Shown one piece after another: positions 6,782 through 13,613 of a stretch of 30,860 nucleotides of DNA (the first letter of the stretch is position 1; each line of letters opens with the position of its first letter). The notes under the pieces were generated by a model that was not told where the DNA came from, ran no database searches, and saw only the letters and a list, made by a program, of their open reading frames with translations. This DNA comes from CAZVPZ01 sp964629245. Its GTDB lineage: Archaea; Nanohalarchaeota; Nanosalinia; Nanosalinales; Nanosalinaceae. The translations under genes and the position numbers were made by a program. Where the stretch lies: contig CAZVPZ010000013.1 of assembly GCA_964629245.1 (NCBI GenBank), positions 1 to 30,860 of the forward strand. The letters are read 5' to 3'.

Positions 6782-8044
6782 CTAGAAATCGACTTCAGAG
6801 TCCTCGTAGAGCGGGAACTTCTCCAGGAGCGTGCTAACTCGCTCCATCGTATCATCCCTGATACTGCGGTCACCCGGGTTGGTCACGACCTCTGCTATCA
6901 TCCCCCCTATCTCCTCGAGTTCTCTCTCCTCCATGCCCCGGGTGGTAAGTGCGGGCGTCCCAATCCTGATTCCCGAGGTCACCATTGGCGACTCGGGGTC
7001 GTAGGGAACCATGTTCTTGTTGACCACGATGCCCGACTCCTCGAGCAGCTTTTCAGCCTTCTTCCCCGTGACTTCTTCCTCTCGCAGGTCGACGAGAACA
7101 AGATGGTTGTCGGTGCCTCCTGACACCAGCCTGAGACCGCCGTCCTTCAGTCCGCGTGCCAAGGCTTTCGCGTTAGCCTTTATCTGTTCCGCGTATTCTT
7201 TGAACGAAGGTCTCGACGCCTCTCTCAGGCAGACCGCCTTGCCTGCTATCTGGTGCATCAGGGGCCCGCCCTGCGAGTAGGGGAACACCGCCTTGTCCAC
7301 ATCGTCCGCGAACTCGTCCCTGCACATTATCATGCCGCCGCGCGTCCCACGTATCGACTTGTGGGTCGTCGTGGTCACGATATCGCACTCCGGGAACGGC
7401 GAGGGGTGCTCTCCCGCCGCGACCAGTCCAGAGACGTGTGCGATGTCGCACATAAGGAGCGCGTCGACGCGGTCCGCGGCCTCCCTGAAAGCCTTGAAAG
7501 GTATCTCGCGGGGGTAGGCGGAGTAGCCGCAGACTATCAGGTCTGGGTCGTGCTCCTCCGCGGCCTCGATTATGTCCTCCTTCTCGAACTCTTCGGTGTC
7601 ACGGTTTATCGCGTACGTATCAAAGTCGAACAGGTCGCCCGAGAAGTTGACGCCGTGGCCGTGTGTCAGGTGGCCGCCGTGGGAGAGTACGGGTCCAAGA
7701 ACCCGGTCGCCCGCATCAAGCACCGAGAAGTAAGCGGCGAAGTTGGCCTGGGAGCCTGAGTGGGGCTGGACATTGGCGTGGTCAGCGTTGAATATCTCCT
7801 TGGCCCGGTCTATCGCGAGCTGTTCCACGCGATCGTGGTACTTGCACCCTGCGTAGTACCGGTTGCCAGGGTATCCCTCCGCGTACTTGTTGGTGAGGAC
7901 GCTTCCCTGGGCTTCAAGTATCTGCCGGGGCAGGAAGTTCTCGGAGGCTATCATCTCCAGACTCTCGGACTCCTGCCTGTTTATCTCGTTCTTCAGCGCT
8001 TTGTGAATCTCGGGGTCGGCGTCTTTCAGGTCGCGGTGCTCCAT
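6782..8044 (-). CDS. glyA: Serine hydroxymethyltransferase
   Basis: 420 residues; PLP enzyme converting serine and tetrahydrofolate to glycine and methylene-tetrahydrofolate, the methyl donor ThyA uses. Seen: ESLEMIASENF near residue 30, LTNKYAEGYPGNRYYAG, QPHSGSQANFAAYF, GGHLTHGH, DIAHVSGLVAAGEHPSPF, and the PLP lysine in TTTTHKSIRGTRGG (near residue 228). The C-terminus has GIRIGTPALTTRGM. Full length, intact. Its promoter seems to be an A/T-rich box (TAGATATTTT on the minus strand, about 8050-8062) at the end of the upstream methyltransferase, so it may be transcribed apart from that gene and lead the folate block. Confidence 0.97.
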   Translation of the reverse strand: MEHRDLKDADPEIHKALKNEINRQESESLEMIASENFLPRQILEAQGSVLTNKYAEGYPGNRYYAGCKYHDRVEQLAIDRAKEIFNADHANVQPHSGSQANFAAYFSVLDAGDRVLGPVLSHGGHLTHGHGVNFSGDLFDFDTYAINRDTEEFEKEDIIEAAEEHDPDLIVCGYSAYPREIPFKAFREAADRVDALLMCDIAHVSGLVAAGEHPSPFPECDIVTTTTHKSIRGTRGGMIMCRDEFADDVDKAVFPYSQGGPLMHQIAGKAVCLREASRPSFKEYAEQIKANAKALARGLKDGGLRLVSGGTDNHLVLVDLREEEVTGKKAEKLLEESGIVVNKNMVPYDPESPMVTSGIRIGTPALTTRGMEERELEEIGGMIAEVVTNPGDRSIRDDTMERVSTLLEKFPLYEDSEVDF

Positions 8045-8070
8045 ACCCTAACTTGCGGCAAAAATATCTA

Positions 8071-8691
8071 TTACTCTTTTGGCTTCCGCCTGCAGAGGAA
8101 GTCCATGTAGCTCTGACCCCCGGGGCTGGTGCTTTCGGCGTAGGAAAAGATCTTGAAACCTGCCTCGGCCAGCATCCTCCTCGCCTCTTCCTCTTCTAGG
8201 CGGTACTCCTTTATCTCGCCACCCCATTTTTCCTTCACGAAACTCCCATCACCCTCCTTGAAGTCTACGTAGAGAACGCCGCCATCCTTCAGCTTTTCGT
8301 GGAACGACTCCAAGACCTCTGCCATCTCACGCTTCTCGATGAAGAAGATCGTAGAGGTGCACCAGATGCCGTCGAAGCTGCTGTCGGCGAGGTCCAGGTC
8401 GCGGATGTCCATCAGCCGGAAATCGCCTTCGCTGTTCTCCTTTGCCTGCTCGACCATTCCCTCGGCCGCATCGATACCCACGACCTCGAAGCCCTTCTCC
8501 TGAAAGTGCTCGGCCAGCCTGCCCGGTCCGCAACCCGCGTCGAGGATTTTCCCGTTCCCGACAGCCTCGCAGAACTCTTCCATTATCTCCAGGTACTCGT
8601 CATCCATGTTGTCCGCGAGTTCACCGGTGTAGTATGTCTCGTCGTAGCGCTCGGCCGCATCAGAGTAAACCTCTTCCGCGGGCCGGGTCAC
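8071..8691 (-). CDS. Class I SAM-dependent methyltransferase
   Basis: 206 residues. Rossmann-fold methyltransferase: motif I ILDAGCGPGRLAEHF, the acidic end of strand 2 in VVGIDAAEGMVEQAKE, motif for the adenine pocket in FRLMDIRDLDL, and the post-motif GIWCTSTIFF ... LKDGGVLYVDFKEG. This is the small-molecule/ubiE-like branch; the substrate cannot be told. Starts with GTG at 8691, whose four-base overlap (GTGA) with the stop of the pyrophosphatase gene shows coupling. Neighbours suggest housekeeping of damaged or modified nucleotides, but that is only context. Confidence 0.85.
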   Translation of the reverse strand: MTRPAEEVYSDAAERYDETYYTGELADNMDDEYLEIMEEFCEAVGNGKILDAGCGPGRLAEHFQEKGFEVVGIDAAEGMVEQAKENSEGDFRLMDIRDLDLADSSFDGIWCTSTIFFIEKREMAEVLESFHEKLKDGGVLYVDFKEGDGSFVKEKWGGEIKEYRLEEEEARRMLAEAGFKIFSYAESTSPGGQSYMDFLCRRKPKE

Positions 8692-9008
8692 TTTTCCACC
8701 TCTTCCAGCACTATGTTGGCCGAGAAGCCACCGCGCTTACTGTTCTTCTCCTGCCTGAGCTGCTTTAGTTTCTCGCGTTCCACACCCTCCAGCTCAAGAT
8801 ACCGTTCGATGACCTCAAGCAGGTCGGCGAGCTCTTCTGTCTCTCCGCTCTCGGCGAACTCCCCGGCCTCCTCCCTCACCTTCTGCCTCAAGAAGGGAAC
8901 GACTTCTTTGTCGCTGAGTTGGCGTGTCACTGGCTTCTCACCGTTTTCCTGGATGATCTCGGGTATCCTGTCTCTCACGAGTTTCGGGAGGTCGTCTTCA
9001 CTATCCAT
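8688..9008 (-). CDS. MazG-superfamily house-cleaning NTP pyrophosphatase (COG4997-like)
   Basis: About 106 residues. LPKLVRDRIPEIIQENGEKP is the hallmark start of the phosphoribosyl-ATP pyrophosphohydrolase-like all-alpha family, followed by the metal-binding helix pair KVREEAGEF ... EELADLLEVIERYLE (E-x2-E and D/E motif). The tail HKRGGF-like (SKRGGFSANIVLEEV) is also typical. These enzymes hydrolyse non-canonical NTPs to NMP and pyrophosphate. An in-frame ATG lies further upstream at 9026; 9008 better matches family starts, but either could be used in a leaderless mRNA. It overlaps the methyltransferase gene by four bases. Confidence 0.8.
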   Translation of the reverse strand: MDSEDDLPKLVRDRIPEIIQENGEKPVTRQLSDKEVVPFLRQKVREEAGEFAESGETEELADLLEVIERYLELEGVEREKLKQLRQEKNSKRGGFSANIVLEEVEK

Positions 9009-9059
9009 GCGGAGATTAAGGGGCATGAAGCTTAATTCTCTTGCCTCTTTGTCGCGGGA

Positions 9060-9728
9060 TCACTCTATCTCGCTCCGGAGGTAGTATTCGACGACCAGTC
9101 TCAGTATTTCCACGAAGACACCCATGAAGGCGACGTAGATACCTATGCTATTGAGATAGACGTTACGTGGCTTCTGTTTCATGTGCCAGATCTCGTAGAC
9201 CAGGTCGAGCAGGAAGCCGAGCAACACGAGGAAGAAAGTGAAGAGCGCGAACACCCCGCTGAAACTTCCGACAAAGCCAGCTCCAAGAGCTGCGAGGAAG
9301 GCATAGGCGGAGTAGGTCCGGAAACGGGAGAAGTCGCGATCCGTCCAGTAGACCGCGAAAGCCGCGATTAAAGTGATTCCGAGCGTGACTCCAAACGTGA
9401 TTCCGAGCACGGTCATTATCAGGGAGGAGTCGGTGGTTCCGAGCAGGTAGAGAACGCCGGCACCAAACATCGCATAGGCGAATTCCAGGATCAGGACCCC
9501 GAGGATTGCCATACCATAGTCTGCCTGTCTTACACCACGTTTTCCCAGCCAGTTGCCCACAGTAAGTAAAGCGCCGTAGAAAAGCATGCCGATGATCAGG
9601 AAATCGAATACAAATGAGTTGATCTCTCTGAGCGGTGTGAAGAGGAAGACCCACATCAGGCCTATGTTGGCGACTATCAGCCCGGTGCTGAGGCCGATGC
9701 TCTTGATCTCTCCGGTTTCCAGCGGCAT
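9060..9728 (-). CDS. Polytopic membrane protein of unknown function
   Basis: 222 residues with about six hydrophobic helices: GLIVANIGLMWVFLF, FDFLIIGMLFYGALLTVG, MAILGVLILEFAYAMFGAGVLYLLG, LIMTVLGITFGVTLGITLIAAFAVYW, AYAFLAALGAGFVGSFSGVF/ALFTFFLVLLGFLL, and IGIYVAFMGVFVEILRLV. Few charged residues lie in the helices and there is no recognisable transporter motif. The TATA-like ATATAAAC on the minus strand, 24-31 bases before ATG 9728, gives a leaderless transcript divergent from tmk. Confidence 0.75.
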   Translation of the reverse strand: MPLETGEIKSIGLSTGLIVANIGLMWVFLFTPLREINSFVFDFLIIGMLFYGALLTVGNWLGKRGVRQADYGMAILGVLILEFAYAMFGAGVLYLLGTTDSSLIMTVLGITFGVTLGITLIAAFAVYWTDRDFSRFRTYSAYAFLAALGAGFVGSFSGVFALFTFFLVLLGFLLDLVYEIWHMKQKPRNVYLNSIGIYVAFMGVFVEILRLVVEYYLRSEIE

Positions 9729-9813
9729 AGCCAGATTTTGGCTGCGTCCGGTTTATATCTTTCCAGACGGGTGTTCGAACCGTTAATAACTCTGGCAGAT
9801 TAAAGTTTTTTTT
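9729..9813. promoter_or_regulatory. Divergent promoters: membrane protein (minus) and tmk (plus)
   Basis: Two TATA-like boxes face apart in 85 bases: TTTATATC at 9752-9759 (read ATATAAA on the minus strand, about 27 bases before ATG 9728) and TTAATAA at 9783-9789, about 27 bases before ATG 9814. Both spacings fit transcription starts at or very near the start codons. A run of eight T's lies directly before tmk's ATG. Confidence 0.55.
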
Positions 9814-10500
9814 ATGCAGGCGCACGATTATCCCGGGACTTTCCTGGTGATTGAAGGTGCAGACGGTTCGGGGACCACGACGCAGTCAAAGAGGCTCGCT
9901 GAGGAACTCGACGCCTACTACACCGCGGAACCTACTGAAGGCGATATCGGAGGGAAGATCGAACGGATGATATCAGGCGGCGGCTACTCAGCTGAAGCTA
10001 TCGCACTCGCCTTCGCGGCTGACAGGATGGTCCACCTGGAGGAGGAGATCATCCCCCGCCTGGAAGAGGGCCGTACAGTTGTATGTGACCGCTACTACCA
10101 CTCTTCGCTGGTCTACCAGCCCGCGCTCGGCGCTGACTACAGCTGGGTCCGTGGACTCAACCGGGCTGCCTGGACTCCCGACCTCACAGTCATACTCGAT
10201 ATCTCTTCGAACGAGGCTCTTTCCCGTATAGAGAAAAGGGAGCACGAGGTTACCGAGGATACGGTCCCTGAAACCGAGGACAACCAGTCGAGGCTGAACT
10301 TCTTTATCCGCGAAGAAGACAATATCTTCGAGAACCTGAGCTTCCAGGAAAAAGTCGTCCTCGGCTACAGGAGACTCGCCGACAGGCTGGACGAGCAGGT
10401 CGCCCTGGTGGACAGCAGCCAGCCCATGGATGATGTATTTTCTGACGTCATGGCAGCGCTGGACAGCAACCTCGAAGGTTTCCAGGCCCCGGATTCCTGA
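9814..10500 (+). CDS. tmk: Thymidylate kinase
   Basis: 228 residues; phosphorylates dTMP to dTDP. Seen: the P-loop FLVIEGADGSGTTTQSKRL (Gly-rich loop with a Thr run as in archaeal TMKs), the substrate-binding DRYYHSSLVYQ (DRY motif near residue 90), and TPDLTVILDI before the LID region (about 130-160), which here is acidic and lacks an obvious extra arginine cluster. Slightly longer than the usual 205-215 residues because of an acidic tail. It is separate from the thyA block but acts next in the pathway. Leaderless promoter TTAATAA about 27 bases upstream. Confidence 0.95.
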   Translation: MQAHDYPGTFLVIEGADGSGTTTQSKRLAEELDAYYTAEPTEGDIGGKIERMISGGGYSAEAIALAFAADRMVHLEEEIIPRLEEGRTVVCDRYYHSSLVYQPALGADYSWVRGLNRAAWTPDLTVILDISSNEALSRIEKREHEVTEDTVPETEDNQSRLNFFIREEDNIFENLSFQEKVVLGYRRLADRLDEQVALVDSSQPMDDVFSDVMAALDSNLEGFQAPDS

Positions 10501-10591
10501 GATGAACGGTTTTTCTCCACAAATCCTCCTGTATCCCGGAAACGCTAGCCTTTAGCTTTTTATTCGATGCGGTTCCTCCTTTTTTCAGAAG

Positions 10592-11167
10592 ATGACAGAC
10601 GACGTCGAAGAGACTAACTCAGGAGTCAAGAAGAAAGGTAACTGGAAGGAAGTGGCCGAGTTCGGGGAAGAAGTAGAGGAAGCCATGAAGGAAACGGTGG
10701 ATGAGGAGTCGGTCGAGGAGTTCGAGGAGTGGCGACCGAAGGAGGAAGAAGCCGAGAACGATATGAAGAAGAAAACGATCGACAAGGCCCTGCTGCGCAA
10801 GAACAGGCTTGAGCAGGAGAGCAACGGCGTCGCAGTCGATATCAGGGATGCTGGCGAGAAGATAGCCGAAGTCAGCAAGAAGGCGACCGAGGACGAGAGC
10901 CTTGAGGAGGAGATAACAGAGGTATCGGAGGACGTTGCGCGGCCCTTCTATTCAAAGATGGCGCAGTTTTTCCGTAAGTTCGAATCCCTGGTATACAAGC
11001 ACGTGATTCTCAGGGGCAAAAGATACTACCTTGACACGGAAGATTTCTCGGTCGACGTTAAATCCCGAAGGGATGGCAACTACGAGATGGATGTCAATAT
11101 ACCGGAGGAGGGCAGCAGGGAAACGGTCAAGCAGAAGCTTGAAGAGGAAGAAACAGAGGGTCTGTAG
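10592..11167 (+). CDS. DUF5828-like acidic helical protein
   Basis: 191 residues, highly acidic. GNWKEVAEFGEEVEEAMKE followed by VEEFEEWRPKEEEAENDMKKKT is the layout I remember for haloarchaeal DUF5828 proteins (Trp-Arg-Pro-Lys motif, then helices and a C-terminal segment with a conserved tyrosine-rich YKHVIL/RYYLDTEDFSV part). The assignment is from memory of the family and moderately sure. No membrane segment or enzyme motif. Its stop TAG at 11165-11167 shares a base with the GTG of the phosphate permease (TAGTG), so the two are coupled. In bacteria and many archaea the gene before a PiT permease is a PhoU-like (DUF47) accessory protein; this one occupies that place but looks unrelated. Confidence 0.7.
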   Translation: MTDDVEETNSGVKKKGNWKEVAEFGEEVEEAMKETVDEESVEEFEEWRPKEEEAENDMKKKTIDKALLRKNRLEQESNGVAVDIRDAGEKIAEVSKKATEDESLEEEITEVSEDVARPFYSKMAQFFRKFESLVYKHVILRGKRYYLDTEDFSVDVKSRRDGNYEMDVNIPEEGSRETVKQKLEEEETEGL

Positions 11168-12114
11168 TGAGTGAAGTAGTGACCGTACTGGCAGTTGTTT
11201 CCTCCGTGTTCATGGGGATATCGATAGGTGCCTCGACAGTCGCATCCGCCTTCGGACCGGTGAACAGCGCCAGGTCGGCCAACGTTCTCCGTTCCGCGCT
11301 CTTCGCAGGTCTTTTCGCACTGCTGGGAGCGGTTGTCCAAGGGGGTAACGTCACCAGTACCGTGGGAAGCGGCATCGTTAAAGGAGGGCTCCTCGACATC
11401 CAGGCCGCCTCTATACTGCTCGTCGCCGCAGTACTCGTCATCGTCAGCGTGCTGGGCGACTACCCGATGCCCACCGCTTTCACGGTTATAGGCGCGGTGG
11501 TAGGGAGTGGAATCGGCTTCGGGAACGGCATACTCTGGAACTCGGTTGGGGGGATAGTTTTCTACTGGCTCATAATACCTCCTCTGGCGGTTGTTATAAG
11601 CTTCCTGCTGGCAAAGTCGCTAAGGAGCACGCTTTCGAAGGAGAGTTCGGAGAAGAAGATTCGTTACGCTCTCCTTCTCGCCGGCGCATACGTATCCTAC
11701 TCCGCAGGTGCGAGCGCTGTCGGGCTCGCGGTTGGGCCGATGAGCGGCATCATAGAGTCGACGAGCGCACTCCTGCTGATGGGAGGCATCTCAATACTGG
11801 TGGGTGCATGGATCTACTCGCCGAGGATAATAAGGGCTATATCCTTTGACTACTCCAACATCGGTCCTAGGAGGTCGTTCGCCGCGTTGACCACTGCTGC
11901 GGTCCTCGCCCAGATTGGTATCTTTTACGGCATCCCCATATCCTTCAACGAGGCGATTATAGCCGCGGTGATAGGCTCGGGACTGGTGGAGGGCACTTCT
12001 AATACCGACAAGAACAAGATAGCCAGGACCGTGGCGGCCTGGACCGGCGCCTTCCTGCTCGCGGGCGGGGTAACCTTTGTGATAGGTGTGATAGTGACAG
12101 GATCTCCGCTCTAG
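11167..12114 (+). CDS. PiT-family inorganic phosphate permease
   Basis: 315 residues, about nine membrane helices. The two inverted family repeats are visible: N-terminal FMGISIGASTVASAFGPVNSARS and C-terminal YVSYSAGASAVGLAVGPMSG. Both carry the Gly/Ser/Ala-rich pattern of PiT/Pho-4 transporters, but lack the classic GANDxANA aspartate, as I recall for haloarchaeal members. Further landmarks are YPMPTAFTVIGAVVGSGIGFG and AAVIGSGLVEGTS. It imports phosphate, probably driven by Na+ in a halophile. GTG start overlaps the preceding gene. Confidence 0.85.
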   Translation: MSEVVTVLAVVSSVFMGISIGASTVASAFGPVNSARSANVLRSALFAGLFALLGAVVQGGNVTSTVGSGIVKGGLLDIQAASILLVAAVLVIVSVLGDYPMPTAFTVIGAVVGSGIGFGNGILWNSVGGIVFYWLIIPPLAVVISFLLAKSLRSTLSKESSEKKIRYALLLAGAYVSYSAGASAVGLAVGPMSGIIESTSALLLMGGISILVGAWIYSPRIIRAISFDYSNIGPRRSFAALTTAAVLAQIGIFYGIPISFNEAIIAAVIGSGLVEGTSNTDKNKIARTVAAWTGAFLLAGGVTFVIGVIVTGSPL

Positions 12115-12154
12115 CGCCGTTTGATTTTTGTGGTTTCCTCCCGTTTCTTGACCC

Positions 12155-13444
12155 ATGCGGGGATTCTCAAGAAAATGGATGGAGAGAGCCGTGTTTGCAC
12201 TCCTTGCCACTTTACTGCTGTTTTTCGGCGGTTTCCAGGGTTTTCAGGTGATTTCCTTCCAGTTCGATGTCTTCACCCTGATACTGGAGGTGGTCTTCCT
12301 GGAGGCGGTGGCGTCGAGCGCGGTTTTCACCGGGTTCATACTGGTATCTGCTCTACTGCTGGGCTGGAGGCTGTACCGGGAAACGGGTAGCGAGGGCGGG
12401 GAGGCCGGTGGAAAGGTTACCGCTGTGGTCCCGGTTTACAGGGACGGACACGTGCTGGAGAACAGTGTGGAGAGCCTGGAGGCGACTGGTTACCCGGGGC
12501 TTGAAACCGTGATAGTCTGCGAGGAAGACGACGGGGAAGGGCTTGAAATGGCGCGCGAACTTGCATCCGGAACCGAGGAAGTCAGGGTCCTTGTGAATCA
12601 GGGAGAACCTTCGAAGGCCGGGGCGATAAATCACGCTATTGAAGAGACGGATTCGGACTATGTTGCGGTATTCGATGCGGACCAGCGTGTCCCCGAGAAC
12701 TTCTTCTCCCGCCTGATTCCTCTATTCCCCGAGTACGACGCTGTCGCCGCCAGGAAGATACCGGAACCTGAGGGAGGGGTGGAGAGCATCGCATACTACG
12801 AGTCGGTCCTTTTCAACTACCTCAGCACCCAGCTGCTCTACAGCCTGACAAGGTTCCGGATGCTCAGTAGCCGGGGCATAGTCGTGAAGAGATCGGTCCT
12901 AGAGGAGCTGGACGGTTTCAGTCCTGACGTGCTCACCGAGGACTACGACTTCAGCCACAGGTTCTACATCAACGGCTTCCAGGGGAAGGAAGTAACGGAT
13001 GTAAGCTGTACTGAGCAGGCCGCCCACGGTCTTGGGGACTGGTGGGGCCAGAGGAAGAGGTGGATGAAAGGGTACTTCGAGGTCACGGCGAAGATGGCGA
13101 TTGACGCTGTTAGCGAGTTCAGGAACGGGAGAAGCCTGCTTTCCGTGATGATATCGGCCCTGACCGTTGCTGGGGGGATAACGATGCTGACCCTGGTATC
13201 CAAGTTCGTGATCCTGCTGATTCTCGGCGCCCGGTTCGTCTACCTTCCTCCCGTGATAGTTGTCATGGCGGTCGCTCTCGCTGTAAAGATGCATGACAAG
13301 TCGATTCACGGCATCGAGGACGGGGGAAGCACCTGGATCCTATCACCGCTCATCTACCCTGCTTTCAGCATGGTGACGCTGAAGGCGCTGACCGAACTCC
13401 TTATACAGCGTGACACGTCGTGGTACAGGGCAAGAAAGAACTGA
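12155..13444 (+). CDS. Membrane-bound family 2 glycosyltransferase
   Basis: 429 residues. Two N-terminal helices (about 12-35 and 42-72), then a GT-A domain: VTAVVPVYRDGHVLENSVES, nucleotide-sugar DxD in YVAVFDADQRVPENFF, the acceptor/base region LTEDYDFSHRFYING (TED), and the QRKRW motif (GQRKRWMKGYF). These are the hallmarks of processive-type GT2 enzymes related to cellulose/hyaluronan synthases. C-terminal helices at about 325-380 and near 400 finish the protein. It could make an exopolysaccharide or a glycan for the sequon-rich surface proteins seen elsewhere in the window. Substrate unknown. No clear promoter besides a weak TTGATTTTTG box. Confidence 0.88.
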   Translation: MRGFSRKWMERAVFALLATLLLFFGGFQGFQVISFQFDVFTLILEVVFLEAVASSAVFTGFILVSALLLGWRLYRETGSEGGEAGGKVTAVVPVYRDGHVLENSVESLEATGYPGLETVIVCEEDDGEGLEMARELASGTEEVRVLVNQGEPSKAGAINHAIEETDSDYVAVFDADQRVPENFFSRLIPLFPEYDAVAARKIPEPEGGVESIAYYESVLFNYLSTQLLYSLTRFRMLSSRGIVVKRSVLEELDGFSPDVLTEDYDFSHRFYINGFQGKEVTDVSCTEQAAHGLGDWWGQRKRWMKGYFEVTAKMAIDAVSEFRNGRSLLSVMISALTVAGGITMLTLVSKFVILLILGARFVYLPPVIVVMAVALAVKMHDKSIHGIEDGGSTWILSPLIYPAFSMVTLKALTELLIQRDTSWYRARKN

Positions 13445-13493
13445 GTCTGAAGAACACCAGAGGCGCCGGGAGTAAATAATAGGGAGATAGGCT

Positions 13494-13566
13494 TGCCAGG
13501 GCCGCGATTTGAACGCGGGTCTACACGCCCCCAGCGTGCAATGATAGTCCACTACACCACCCCGGC
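13494..13566 (-). tRNA. tRNA-Pro (anticodon GGG)
   Basis: 73 bases on the minus strand. Acceptor GCCGGGG pairs with CCCTGGC (one G-U), discriminator A. The anticodon arm is GCACG, loop CTGGGGG, CGTGT, placing GGG at 34-36. The T arm CCGCG-TTCAAAT-CGCGG is perfect, and the variable loop is four bases. No intron, no encoded CCA. The D-arm sequence (GTGTAGTGGACTATCAT) resembles archaeal tRNA-Asp more than I would expect, but the anticodon loop is unambiguous. It faces the glycosyltransferase gene convergently. Confidence 0.9.
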
Positions 13567-13613
13567 ATTGCTGTAAAAACCACTTGACAGGAAATTTTAA
13601 AGATGCTCCAGTC

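Noticed and set aside
13494..13566. Intron or misassignment of the tRNA as tRNA-Asp
   Set aside because: Length is 73 with no insert and the anticodon loop CTGGGGG is unambiguous for GGG (Pro); only the body resembles tRNA-Asp.
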